This document shows positions 42,204 to 50,821 of a stretch of DNA of 64,000 nt, piece by piece. Source of the DNA: an uncultured Fibrobacter sp. (GTDB lineage Bacteria > Fibrobacterota > Fibrobacteria > Fibrobacterales > Fibrobacteraceae); contig NZ_ONDD01000018.1 in assembly GCF_900316465.1 (NCBI RefSeq), positions 1-64,000 on the forward strand. Direction: 5' to 3'. Position numbers and translations under genes: made by a program. Positions within the stretch are counted from its first letter, which is position 1. Every line of letters begins with the position of its first letter. Below the pieces are notes generated by a model. It was not told where the DNA came from. It ran no database searches and worked only from the letters and a program-made list of their open reading frames with translations.

Positions 42204-43586
42204 TTAAGCCTTGACCTTCGTGAGTTTAAGCATGGCATCCACCACCTGTTCCATGTGCATGCCGCGGCTGCCCTTGATCAAGAGCACATCGCCTTCTGCC
42301 ACAATTTCGGTGAGGGTGTCGATCAGTTCCTGAACAGATGCAAAGTGGTGCGCAGCCTTCATGCCCTTGGACTTTGCGCCCTTCACATAAAGCTTTGCCT
42401 TTTCGCCCACGGTCAGGAGCATATCAAAATTCATTTCGGGAACCATAGCGCCCATTTCCTGGTGCAGAGCGTCCGTCTGAGCGCCGAGTTCCAGCATATC
42501 GCCCAAAATGGCAATGCGGCGGTTCACCTTCATGTTGCCAATGGTCTGCAAAGCCATCTTGGTCGAAGACGGGTTCGCATTGTAGCAATCCGACACAATC
42601 TTGAAGCCGTTGGCATTCTTGATTTCCATACGCATGTTGGTCGAACGGAAGTTGGCAAGAGCCTTGGCGATGTCGGCCTTGGGCACTCTGTACTGCAGGC
42701 CAACGGCGATTGCAGCAAGAGCGTTATAGAGGTTATGAATGCCCGGCACGTTCAGCGTAAACTTGGTGCGGTCTACAAAGAAGGTAGCGCAGTTGTCTTC
42801 GCTCCATTCGAGCTTTTCAGGCTTGATGATGCCGCGCTTCACGCCAAAGGTCACCACTTTGTAGCTCGTATTGCTGCGGCACTTGCAAAGACGCGGGTCA
42901 TCGGCGTTCACGATGAGCACGCCGTTCTTCTTGAGGCCTGCGACAATCGTCTTCTTTTCGGCGAACACGCCGTCCAAATCCTTGAGGCGTTCCAGGTGAG
43001 AGGCGCCAATGTTGGTAATCACGGCCACATCGGGCTCGACAGCGAGCGAAAGCGGACGGATTTCATCCGGGCCGCTTGTGCCCATTTCAATCACAGCAGC
43101 TTCGTGACTGTGCTTGAGTTGGAACAGTGTCATGGGCACACCGATGTGGTTATTGAAGTTACCGGCGGTGGCGTGGGTGTTATACTTCTGCGAAAGAACG
43201 GCCTTCACCATTTCCTTAGTGGTGGTCTTGCCGTTGCTGCCCGTAATGGCAACCTTCTTTACCTTGAAATTCTTCTGATAGCCCTTGGCGAGCTTGAGGA
43301 GCGCTTTCGTCGTATCGTCGACGGGCGCATACATCTTGAAGTTTTCAATGCCTTCGGCATCAGCGTTCACGACACTCATCAATGCTCCATTTTTTTCCAT
43401 TTGAGTTACAAACTGGTGGGCGTCAAATCGGGCACCCTTGATCGGCCAAAAAACCACGCCCTTGGCAGGTTCGCGGGAATCCATGCAAAGATTCACTTTG
43501 CGGTTCTTGGTGCGGCCATCAACACCTACCGAGTAGGTTTCGAGGATTTCCAAGAGTTCCTTGATTTTCAAGTCCAGCTTATACAT
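42204..43586 (-). CDS. murF: UDP-MurNAc-tripeptide--D-Ala-D-Ala ligase
   Basis: 460 residues. Adds D-Ala-D-Ala to the UDP-MurNAc tripeptide. Features: DSREPAKGVVFWPIKGARFD (N-terminal domain), VAITGSNGKTTTKEMV (P-loop), IEMGTSGPDEI, NIGASHLERLKDLDG, and DCYNANPSSTKMAL. Its start overlaps murE by 8 bases (43579-43586). The stop is followed 18 bases later by ftsW. Confidence 0.96.
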   Translation of the reverse strand: MYKLDLKIKELLEILETYSVGVDGRTKNRKVNLCMDSREPAKGVVFWPIKGARFDAHQFVTQMEKNGALMSVVNADAEGIENFKMYAPVDDTTKALLKLAKGYQKNFKVKKVAITGSNGKTTTKEMVKAVLSQKYNTHATAGNFNNHIGVPMTLFQLKHSHEAAVIEMGTSGPDEIRPLSLAVEPDVAVITNIGASHLERLKDLDGVFAEKKTIVAGLKKNGVLIVNADDPRLCKCRSNTSYKVVTFGVKRGIIKPEKLEWSEDNCATFFVDRTKFTLNVPGIHNLYNALAAIAVGLQYRVPKADIAKALANFRSTNMRMEIKNANGFKIVSDCYNANPSSTKMALQTIGNMKVNRRIAILGDMLELGAQTDALHQEMGAMVPEMNFDMLLTVGEKAKLYVKGAKSKGMKAAHHFASVQELIDTLTEIVAEGDVLLIKGSRGMHMEQVVDAMLKLTKVKA

Positions 43587-45006
43587 TTTCCATTGCCTTC
43601 ACCGCTTCTTCGCGGTCATCAAAATGGTGTTTGGTCTTACCCACAATCTGGTAGTCTTCGTGGCCCTTGCCCGCAATCACAAGCCAGTCGCCGTCCTTAA
43701 GTTCTGCGCAAGCCTTGGCAATCGCTTCTTCGCGCTTTTCGACGACGCTAAACTTGTCCGTCTTCATACCAGCGCGAACATCGTTAATGATGTCGGTCGG
43801 ATTTTCGGTACGCGGGTTATCCGAGGTGAGCCAAGCCTTGTCCGCAATGCGTTCGGCGATTGCACCCATAATCGGGCGCTTGGTCTTGTCGCGGTCACCG
43901 CCGCAGCCGAACACGCACGCGAGGCGGCCTCGGCAGAGGCTACGAGCGGTCGTAAGGACGCGTTCGAGGGCGTCAGGTGTGTGTGCATAGTCCACAATCA
44001 CGTGGCGGCCATTCTTGTTCCAGACCTTTTCAAAGCGGCCCGGAACGCGGACTTCTGCCAAAGCCTTGCGCATGGCAGGTTCGGCAAGGCCGATTGCCTT
44101 TGCCCAGGCAAGTACCAGCATCACGTTGTCCACGTTAAAGTCACCGCACAACGGAGTTTCAAACGGTTCTGCACTAATGGCAGGCAACAGCATCTTGAGG
44201 CCATCCTCAGTATTCTGCACGGCACCTTCGGGCTTCACTAAAGCACTAACGACCCCTAGACGCGAGACAGCCACCCTCCGGTCCGCTCCTATCCCGGCTA
44301 GGGAATCGTATAGTTTCTTTCCGTACGCATCATCGATATTGATAACGGCAACACCATCATCAGCAAGGTAACGCGTAAACAAAAGCTTCTTTGCCTCAAA
44401 GTAGGCATCCATCGTCTTATGGTAATCGAGGTGGTCTTGAGTCAGGTTGCTGAACAAGGCGCTCTTGTAAAGCACACCTGCCATACGACCCTGATCCAAG
44501 GAATGCGAAGACGCTTCCATCACCAAGTCCGTACAACCGGCCTCGACTGCTTTTGCGGCAAAGGCATACAAATCCAATAGCCCCGGCGTCGTTAATGTAG
44601 CGGGCACCGAAGTTTCGCCAATTTTATTCTTAATGGTTCCAAGGAGAGCAACCTTGCGGCCAGCAGCCGAAAGCATTGCATCCATCAGGAACGCACTCGT
44701 TGTCTTACCATTCGTACCCGTCACTGCATGAGCGCTAAGCTTTGCAAACGGGTCCTTATAGAAAATCTTTGCAGCTTCAAGGCGAGCTGCCTTCACATCG
44801 GCCACTTGAATCCACTTGGACGTCAATCCCTCGGGAGCAACCGTTTCGCTCACCACTGCAACTGCACCCGACGCCAAAGCGGTTCTTGCAAATTCATCGG
44901 ACTTTTCGCCCGGCATCGAGAAAAACAAATCTTTTGCCTTCACGCGGCGGGAGTCGTCGCACAGGCCCTGCACATTCAATTTCTGCATCAACGTTTCAGA
45001 AATCAT
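43579..45006 (-). CDS. murE: UDP-MurNAc-L-Ala-D-Glu--meso-diaminopimelate ligase
   Basis: 475 residues. Adds the third stem-peptide residue. VTGTNGKTTSAFLMDAML (P-loop), MEASSHSLDQGRM, NLTQDHLDYHKTM, VDYAHTPDALERVL and, near the C-terminus, LTSDNPRTENP: the DNPR motif that selects meso-diaminopimelate, fixing the peptidoglycan type. ATG at 45006 overlaps the ftsI stop as TAATG and has GAGAGG upstream; the longer frame lies inside ftsI. Confidence 0.95.
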   Translation of the reverse strand: MISETLMQKLNVQGLCDDSRRVKAKDLFFSMPGEKSDEFARTALASGAVAVVSETVAPEGLTSKWIQVADVKAARLEAAKIFYKDPFAKLSAHAVTGTNGKTTSAFLMDAMLSAAGRKVALLGTIKNKIGETSVPATLTTPGLLDLYAFAAKAVEAGCTDLVMEASSHSLDQGRMAGVLYKSALFSNLTQDHLDYHKTMDAYFEAKKLLFTRYLADDGVAVINIDDAYGKKLYDSLAGIGADRRVAVSRLGVVSALVKPEGAVQNTEDGLKMLLPAISAEPFETPLCGDFNVDNVMLVLAWAKAIGLAEPAMRKALAEVRVPGRFEKVWNKNGRHVIVDYAHTPDALERVLTTARSLCRGRLACVFGCGGDRDKTKRPIMGAIAERIADKAWLTSDNPRTENPTDIINDVRAGMKTDKFSVVEKREEAIAKACAELKDGDWLVIAGKGHEDYQIVGKTKHHFDDREEAVKAMENV

Positions 45007-46904
45007 TAGCCTCTCTCCTTGAGCGTAAGCTTGCAAATTTGACCCTTATGGAGCGTTTCCCCGACTTTCGGCGTCTGAGACACAACGCGACCCATTCCGG
45101 TATATTCCACATTCATGCGAATGTTTCCTGCAATTTCAAGAGCATCTTTCAACGAAAGTCCCTTCAAGTCCGGCATCGTCGAAGCGTCGACATCGCCAAG
45201 CTTGAGCACCAGCGCCAAAGAATCCGTCTTGTCGCGGCGCACGGCAATCACTCGAGAGCCTTCGCCTTCAAAAGTCACCGGGCATTTCTTGTTTGCCGCC
45301 ACCGACTTCGCCGTCTGGGCAAGCATTCCCACATAATCGCCTTCGCAAGTTGTATTCTTCTTGACAAAGGCAAGATCATGAGATGCCGGCGAAAGCTTCG
45401 GATGGTAGTAAATGCCTTCCATAATGCGGCGGAAAATCGGGCCAGCCGTTGCACCACCTGTGTGGCCATAAAGCTTATCGGCGTTCGGGTCGTCTACCAA
45501 GACCATGCACACGTAGCGCACATCTTCAACTGGAGCAAGACCAATAAACGATGCCACCTGATGTTCGCGGTCATACTTGCCGGTTTCCTGGTTGTACTTT
45601 TCTGCCGTACCGGTCTTTCCACCAAAAATCACGTCCGGAATCTTCTTGCTGGCCACACGCTTTGCCGTACCGCTGTTCACCACACGGTTGAGCATCTTGC
45701 GAATCGAAGCTGCCGTGCGTTCCGAAATTACGCGGCGCACCTTCACCGGATCCTTCTTTTCGACCAGGTTTCCGTCGGAATCGCGCCATTCTTTCACAAT
45801 CATCGGTTCCATCAGAGTGCCGCCGTTAGCAATAGCCGCATAAGCCATCACCATTTGAATCGGCGTTACAGAGACTGCGTGGCCAAAGCCCATGGTTTTA
45901 AGGGTACGGTCATCTCTCGTGAGCTCATAAGGCATGTAAAGGCGACCGGCTTCTTCACCAGCCAAGTTTTCAGAGGTCTTCATGCCAAAGCCGAAGTTAC
46001 GGGCCATGCGGTAAAGCTTTTCAGCGCCAACCTTGTCGGCCACTTTCGCAAAGACAATGTTCGAAGACTGAACCATTGCCTCGGCCATATCCATGTCGCC
46101 ATAAATGTGGGTATCGCAAATGCGTTCAGCACGGGCGCTCCAGCTCCAGCACTTGCCTTCGTTCACAAAGACTGTATCTTCGGGCACCACGCCGTTTTCA
46201 AGCGCAGCCGCAGCCGTAATCACCTTGAAGGTAGAGCCCGGTTCATAAGACATCGCAACGATGTCGTTTTTGGCCATTTTGCCCACACCCTGCTTTTTAG
46301 AGTTCGGGTCAAAAGTCGGATAACTTGCCATGGCCAAGATTTCACCCGTGTACGGATCCACCACCACGGCAGAGGCACTGGCGGCACTGAATTCGATCAC
46401 GCCATCCTTGAGCGCCTTTTCCACAATTTCTTGCATGTCGCGGTCAATGGTCAGCACCAGGTTCTTGCCCGGCTTTGCTTCGGCCACGTTTTCAGAACGT
46501 CCCAGAATTTCACGTTCCTTGGCATCCTTGATACCCACGCGGAATCCTTCGTTACCACGCAGACGCAAGTCGTACATGCGTTCCATGCCCATGCTGCCTT
46601 CGCCATCGTAGCCGACCTTGCCCACAATCTGGGAGGCAAGCTTACCCTGCAAGAAGATTCGGCTATAGTCTTCGGCCTTGCCGGTATCGCGCAAGTTCTT
46701 GGCAAACACGATACCATTTCTGTCCAAGATCTCGCCGCGTTCGGCGTAAATGCTCTTGGTACGGGTTACCATGCTCTTGGTTTCGGCCTGATAAACTTCA
46801 CGGTTCAGCACTTGAATATTAAAGGTCTGCCATGCAAGAACACCAATTGCGCCAAGCACAATCATCTTTGCAACCGAGAGCGCATCCATATTCACAATAT
46901 TCAT
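45006..46904 (-). CDS. ftsI: Septal transpeptidase FtsI (PBP3) with PASTA domain
   Basis: 632 residues. One N-terminal membrane helix (MIVLGAIGVLAWQTFNIQV), the dimerisation domain (RGEILDRNGIVFAKNL) and the penicillin-binding transpeptidase domain with S224-TFK in YEPGSTFKV, SSN in MVQSSNIVFAKV and K430-TG in GGKTGTAEKY. A C-terminal PASTA domain (MPDLKGLSLKDALEIAG) follows about residue 570, as in Gram-positive and some other FtsI proteins. Start overlaps the ftsL stop by ATGA. Confidence 0.94.
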   Translation of the reverse strand: MNIVNMDALSVAKMIVLGAIGVLAWQTFNIQVLNREVYQAETKSMVTRTKSIYAERGEILDRNGIVFAKNLRDTGKAEDYSRIFLQGKLASQIVGKVGYDGEGSMGMERMYDLRLRGNEGFRVGIKDAKEREILGRSENVAEAKPGKNLVLTIDRDMQEIVEKALKDGVIEFSAASASAVVVDPYTGEILAMASYPTFDPNSKKQGVGKMAKNDIVAMSYEPGSTFKVITAAAALENGVVPEDTVFVNEGKCWSWSARAERICDTHIYGDMDMAEAMVQSSNIVFAKVADKVGAEKLYRMARNFGFGMKTSENLAGEEAGRLYMPYELTRDDRTLKTMGFGHAVSVTPIQMVMAYAAIANGGTLMEPMIVKEWRDSDGNLVEKKDPVKVRRVISERTAASIRKMLNRVVNSGTAKRVASKKIPDVIFGGKTGTAEKYNQETGKYDREHQVASFIGLAPVEDVRYVCMVLVDDPNADKLYGHTGGATAGPIFRRIMEGIYYHPKLSPASHDLAFVKKNTTCEGDYVGMLAQTAKSVAANKKCPVTFEGEGSRVIAVRRDKTDSLALVLKLGDVDASTMPDLKGLSLKDALEIAGNIRMNVEYTGMGRVVSQTPKVGETLHKGQICKLTLKERG

Positions 46905-47209
46905 TGCGCCCCCGTTACGCGCACCTTGGTCGGCACGCCGTTCAAGTCAAGACCAACACTGTCTGCAAAGACAGACAAGTTTTCAAGAGAAGACAACTTG
47001 TTGATTTCAAGTTCCTGCAGGGTTCTTTCACGCTGCAGCTGCCCGATCTTATAAGAAAGATCCTGGGACTTCAAATAAAGCTTAGACAAGCAGTTCTGCA
47101 TATACAACGGCAAGATCAGCAAAAGCCCTGCCACCAACACGGCGCAGATAAACACCCACACAATGGTGCGGTTAGAGTTGAACAGGGATTTTTGATTCTT
47201 TTCGCTCAT
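46901..47209 (-). CDS. ftsL: FtsL-like cell-division protein
   Basis: 102 residues. Short cytoplasmic N-terminus, one transmembrane helix (TIVWVFICAVLVAGLLLILPLYM) and a leucine-rich coiled coil (LKSQDLSYKIGQLQRERTLQELEINKL), then a short tail. Size, topology and position between rsmH and ftsI fit FtsL, which has little sequence conservation. Overlaps rsmH and ftsI by ATGA at both ends. Confidence 0.8.
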   Translation of the reverse strand: MSEKNQKSLFNSNRTIVWVFICAVLVAGLLLILPLYMQNCLSKLYLKSQDLSYKIGQLQRERTLQELEINKLSSLENLSVFADSVGLDLNGVPTKVRVTGAQ

Positions 47210-48243
47210 ACCCGTTCGTACACCCTAAGCTTTGCAGAGCGAGCCCTGCTGTTGTTTGCAATTTCTTCGTTAGACGGCAGAATCGGCTTGCGATTCACCT
47301 TTTTAAGGCGCTGGTGATTGCCACCGCACGTGCATACAGGCTGGCGTTCGGGGCAAATGCAGGCGCGTTCAAATTCAGCGGCCGTTTCCTTGACGCAGCG
47401 GTCTTCTACGGAATGGTAGCTCATCACCACCAAACGACCGCCCACCTTGAGGCAGTCTACGGCAGCGCGCAGGCTATCTTCGATTTCCTTGAGTTCGCCG
47501 TTCACTTCCATGCGAATCGCCTGGAACACGCGGGCCAAAAGGCCATTCACTTCGCGGCGTTTGTCGGGGAACACGGATTCCACCACAGCCTTCACGTCAG
47601 AAGGCAAAATTTCTTGGTCGCCCTTAGAGGCAGCCATTTCAACCAAGCGGGTCGCAAGTTTGAAGCCGCGATCCATATCCGCATTCTTGCGGAGTGCGGC
47701 AGCGAGCGTATCGGCATCCACCGTCTTGAGCCATTCCTGGGCAGAAACGCCTTCGCGACGGTCCATGCGCAAATCCAGCGGATTGTCGCCCACAAAAGTA
47801 AAGCCGCGGTCAGAGGCATCAACCTGATGGCTGCTAATGCCCAAATCGTAGAGAATGCCGTCCAAAGTATTCGGCGCAATTTCATTCTTCAATTCACCGA
47901 AGCGAACCGGATGCACAATAAACTTGGGCTTTACACCAGCAAGGCGCTTGGTAGCAAAGGCAACGGCTTCTTCATCGCGGTCAAATGCGTGAAGTGTTCC
48001 GTTTTCATCTAGTTTGTTTGCAATAGCGTAAGAATGACCGCCACCGCCCAAAGTACAATCGCTATAGGTACCGTTCGGCTTGATGTTCAAGCCTTCAAGA
48101 CATTCCTTAAGCATCACCGGATCGTGATAGAACACGCCGTTTTCGACACCAGCGAGAGCGGCTTCGGAATGGACAGCCGTTGCGCGGTCGTTCAAAATTT
48201 CATTTGTACGTAATTCAGTCTTGCGGAGGCTATTTATTGCCAT
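47206..48243 (-). CDS. rsmH: 16S rRNA (cytosine1402-N4) methyltransferase
   Basis: 345 residues. Methylates N4 of C1402 in 16S rRNA. Diagnostic: HDPVMLKECLEGL, TYSDCTLGGGGHSYAI (SAM binding), GILYDLGISSHQVDASDRGF, and VMSYHSVEDRCVKE, with a Cys-rich C-terminal segment (CICPERQPVCTCGGN). Overlaps mraZ by 14 bases; GAGGGG lies 4 bases before the ATG. Confidence 0.96.
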   Translation of the reverse strand: MAINSLRKTELRTNEILNDRATAVHSEAALAGVENGVFYHDPVMLKECLEGLNIKPNGTYSDCTLGGGGHSYAIANKLDENGTLHAFDRDEEAVAFATKRLAGVKPKFIVHPVRFGELKNEIAPNTLDGILYDLGISSHQVDASDRGFTFVGDNPLDLRMDRREGVSAQEWLKTVDADTLAAALRKNADMDRGFKLATRLVEMAASKGDQEILPSDVKAVVESVFPDKRREVNGLLARVFQAIRMEVNGELKEIEDSLRAAVDCLKVGGRLVVMSYHSVEDRCVKETAAEFERACICPERQPVCTCGGNHQRLKKVNRKPILPSNEEIANNSRARSAKLRVYERV

Positions 48244-48706
48244 CGGACCCCTCCGTCAAGCTTTCACCATAGAACGCGGCATCGAAGGCGGCAATTGCAT
48301 CTTCAGTCTGCAAGCCGAACTTTTCATTGAAGCGTTCAGGATTCCATAGTTCAAGAGTTTTTCCGCTAGCTTGTACGTAAAGGACTTCACCCTTAAGACC
48401 AGCATACTCCAACAAGATCTTTGGAAGTAAAATGCGGTTCTGGCCATCGAGCTCCACTACTGTAGGAGCGAGGCCTCTCCGAACTAGGTCAGCTTGACGG
48501 CGGTCGGACCTCGAGTCCAAGTCCGCCATGAACTTTTCGTATTCCGGCAAGGTAAACAACCGAAGCGTCTGATTCGGACCACGCGTGATCACGAATTCAT
48601 CGCCCTCGGTTGGCCCGAGCTGACGACGGAATTCCCTGGGGAAGGAAGACCTTCCCTTTCCATCGATAGCCGTTTGGGCTTGACCTATGAAAGACGTAAA
48701 GTTCAT
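48230..48706 (-). CDS. mraZ: Transcriptional regulator MraZ
   Basis: 158 residues. Two AbrB-like half-repeats (AIDGKGRSSFPREFRRQLG and ELDGQNRILLPKILLEYAGL), each with the DxxGR motif. MraZ assembles as a ring and represses the dcw operon through repeated boxes upstream of its own gene; candidate boxes are at 48724-48759. The ATG at 48706 is chosen because the family starts here; longer starts (48721, 48760) would run into the operator region. First gene of the operon. Confidence 0.93.
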   Translation of the reverse strand: MNFTSFIGQAQTAIDGKGRSSFPREFRRQLGPTEGDEFVITRGPNQTLRLFTLPEYEKFMADLDSRSDRRQADLVRRGLAPTVVELDGQNRILLPKILLEYAGLKGEVLYVQASGKTLELWNPERFNEKFGLQTEDAIAAFDAAFYGESLTEGSDGNK

Positions 48707-48723
48707 ACTAGTTTGACACATTT

Positions 48724-48759
48724 TACCACAACACAGTACAAATCTACCATTTTCTACCA
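48724..48759 (-). promoter_or_regulatory. Candidate MraZ operator boxes
   Basis: On the minus strand TGGTA occurs at 48759-48755, 48749-48745 and 48728-48724. The first two start 10 bases apart and the third 21 bases further, i.e. on the same DNA face. Known MraZ boxes are TGGGN repeats with 10-base period; TGGTA would be a variant. Confidence 0.55.
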
Positions 48760-48840
48760 CTTTGGCAAGATAGAGCTGACATTTTCACCCCGAAAGCATA
48801 CAAAAAGCATACCTCGAACCTAGGTCCGATTCAATTTAAG

Positions 48841-49011
48841 TGAACATATGTTCACTACAGCAAAAGGCTCTGTCGGGCCAGTCCGTACTTTTGGGTCGAA
48901 ACTGCGAAAATGCTGCGGACCGCCGAACGGTCATTTCAGCGTAAAAACATCGGTCATGCAGCCGAAAAACAGTTTTGGAAGCAGTTTAGCCCGACAGAGC
49001 CCAACAAAAAA
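48841..49011 (+). repeat. Structured repeat, copy 1, with preceding palindrome
   Basis: Palindrome TGAACATATGTTCA (48841-48854), then after 11 bases the core 48866-49001: it begins GGCTCTGTCGGGC and ends GCCCGACAGAGCC (13-bp terminal inverted repeats). Inside are further stems (GACCG-CCGAA-CGGTC; AAAAC-A-GTTTT). The flanks GCAAAA and CAACAAAAAA are also shared with copy 2. No open frame of note. It ends directly before the ribosome site of the 49022 remnant. Confidence 0.9.
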
Positions 49012-49021
49012 GGAGTACACT

Positions 49022-49107
49022 ATGGAAATGAAGTTTTGTCAGAGCTGTGGGATGCCGCTTTCGCCGGAAGTCCTCGGTACGAACGCCGACGGCAGCAAGA
49101 GCGACGA
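49022..49107 (+). pseudogene. 5' remnant of a zinc-ribbon protein gene
   Basis: Starts MEMKFCQSCGMPLSPEVLG and continues TNADGSKSDE, the typical opening of the small putative zinc-ribbon family (CxxCGMPL). A strong ribosome site (AAAAAAGGAGTACACT) precedes it. After about 29 codons the sequence switches to a PilB/GspE-type ATPase in another frame; the second zinc knuckle is missing and the frame ends at 49186 with unrelated sequence. Confidence 0.75.
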
Positions 49108-49809
49108 ATCGGTAAGTCTACCACGCTTTACGAAATTCTTGACAGTACGATCAATATTTCTACCATGGAAGACCCGGTCGAATTGAATATCGACGGCGTG
49201 AACCAGGGGCAAATTAACAATGCGGCGGGCTTTACCTTCGCCGCGGGCATCCGCGCCCTGCTCCGTCAGGACCCGGACGTCATCATGATCGGTGAAATGC
49301 GTGACCAGGAGACATCGTCCATGGCTATCGAAGCAGCCTTGACGGGTCACTTGGTCTTCAGTACGTTGCATACAAACGATGCTGCCGGTGCCTTCCCGCG
49401 TTTGCTCGAAATGGGCCTGGAACCCTTCCTTGTGTCTACCGCTATCAAGGGCGTGCTCGCCCAGCGCCTTGTGCGCCGCATCTGTAAGTACTGCAAGGAA
49501 CCGGTGGAAATTTCGCAGGCTATGCGCGACGAACTCCACCTGTCTCCGGAAATGCAGTTCTACCACAGCCGCGGTTGCGAAAAGTGCAACGGCTCCGGTT
49601 ACAAGGGCCGTTGCGGTATTTACGAGTTCCTGGTGCCGAACGAGACGGTGCGTAACCTCATCATCAAGCGTTCTTCGGGCGACGTGATCAAGCGCGCCGC
49701 CATGAAGGAATGCGGCATGATTACGCTGCGCATGGACGGCATCCAGAAGGCTCTGGATGGTCATACCACGCTCGAACAGGCCGTGGGCGCCTCCGCCGAC
49801 GACGACTAG
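49108..49809 (+). pseudogene. 3' remnant of a PilB/GspE-type assembly ATPase
   Basis: Reads GKSTTLYEILDSTINISTMEDPVEL... from just inside Walker A, through DPDVIMIGEMRDQETSSMAI (Walker B), FSTLHTNDAAGAFPRLLEMG (His box), the tetracysteine zinc motif CKYCKE...CEKCNGSGYKGRCGIYE, to a natural C-terminus and terminator. The N-terminal half and the start are missing, and the stretch after Walker A looks shortened. The frame differs from the zinc-ribbon remnant, so no fusion protein is made. Likely a truncated copy of a type IV pilus/type II secretion ATPase gene. Confidence 0.85.
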
Positions 49810-49825
49810 TAGTTTATCAGAGTCT

Positions 49826-49857
49826 AAAAAAAGGTCGCTTCGGCGGCCTTTTTTTTG
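49826..49857 (+). terminator. Rho-independent terminator
   Basis: AAAAAAAGGTCGC, loop TTCG, GCGGCC then eight T. Confidence 0.93.
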
Positions 49858-49934
49858 ATATGGTGCGCTTATAATACGCGCTTGTATCATATTTTGAGAA
49901 AATATTAAAAAATTGAAAAAGTTGTCTTTTTTAC

Positions 49935-49962
49935 TTGTTTTTAGCTTGTTTTGTATTATATT
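49935..49962 (+). promoter_or_regulatory. Promoter of the TIGR02147 gene (leaderless type)
   Basis: TTGTTT (49935-49940), 16 bases, TATATT (49957-49962), then TGGAAAT and ATG at 49970. Confidence 0.55.
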
Positions 49963-49969
49963 TGGAAAT

Positions 49970-50821
49970 ATGAAACCCATAACCGAGTATAATGACTACC
50001 GCGCCTACATGCGTGACTTTTATGAAGAGCGCAAGCGTGTGTCGTACTTTACTTGGCGACAGTTTGCAAGCCTTGCCGGTTTTGTCTCGCCGACATACCT
50101 CAAGCTAGTTTGCGAAGGAAAATCGAGACTGAGCAAACCCGGAATAGCGAAAGTCGCAAGAGCCATGGGGTTAGAGGGGTTCGACTACACCTATTTCGGG
50201 TTGCTCGTTAAATTTGAAAGTGCAAAAGATGCCGCGGAGAAGGAAGCTATACTTCGTGAACTCGAGCGGGAGGCAAGGCTCATCAAGGTGCGCGTCGTGG
50301 ACGCTGATGCGTTCCGCTACTATGAGAATCCGGCCTGCCCCATAGTGCGCGAACTCGCTCCAATCATGCCGAAGGCGGATCCGGGTGAAATCGCTGCGCA
50401 CATCAGGAACAAGACCACCATGCTAGACGTGCGCGAGGTCTTGCAGTTCTTGGTGAAGGCGGGTTTCCTCTTGAAAACGGGTAAGGGAACCTACGAGCAG
50501 ACGGAAAAATCCGTGAAAGGCTCGAAAGAGGCTATCCCGCTCGCCATTCGCTCCATGAACCGTGAAATGGCAAAACTCGGGGTACAGGCTATCGACACGG
50601 ATGGGATCGAGGAACGTAACTATTCCGGCGTCACCATGGGCATCGACGAAGTTGCCTACGCGCGGATTGTCGAGGAGATAAACGCCTGCCGCAAGAAGGT
50701 GATAGATATCGCCCGCGAATGCCAGAACATCAATCAGGTGTACCGCTTGAATCTGCAACTTTTTCCGCTTACGGACAAAGTAAGCACTCGGGGTAAAAAA
50801 AAGGAGACCAGCAATGAGTAA
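49970..50821 (+). CDS. TIGR02147 family protein
   Basis: 283 residues. The opening KPITEYNDYRAYMRDFYEERKR and WRQFASLAGFVSPTYLKLVCEGKSRLS match the TIGR02147 family, known mainly from Fibrobacter; the N-terminal part resembles a helix-turn-helix, so a DNA-binding regulator is plausible. The rest is helical and charged. The ATG at 49970 is chosen over an upstream in-frame start because the family begins here and TATATT lies 7 bases upstream. Overlaps the downstream FISUMP lipoprotein gene by 8 bases, suggesting joint expression. Confidence 0.85.
   Translation: MKPITEYNDYRAYMRDFYEERKRVSYFTWRQFASLAGFVSPTYLKLVCEGKSRLSKPGIAKVARAMGLEGFDYTYFGLLVKFESAKDAAEKEAILRELEREARLIKVRVVDADAFRYYENPACPIVRELAPIMPKADPGEIAAHIRNKTTMLDVREVLQFLVKAGFLLKTGKGTYEQTEKSVKGSKEAIPLAIRSMNREMAKLGVQAIDTDGIEERNYSGVTMGIDEVAYARIVEEINACRKKVIDIARECQNINQVYRLNLQLFPLTDKVSTRGKKKETSNE

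Noticed and set aside
44742..47054. 770-codon open frame opposite ftsI and murE
   Set aside because: Antisense of two well-supported, overlapping operon genes; Arg/His-rich product with no motif or ribosome site.
48866..49001. Simple MITE or IS end
   Set aside because: Terminal inverted repeats are present, but identity between copies continues beyond them and no target-site duplication is seen.
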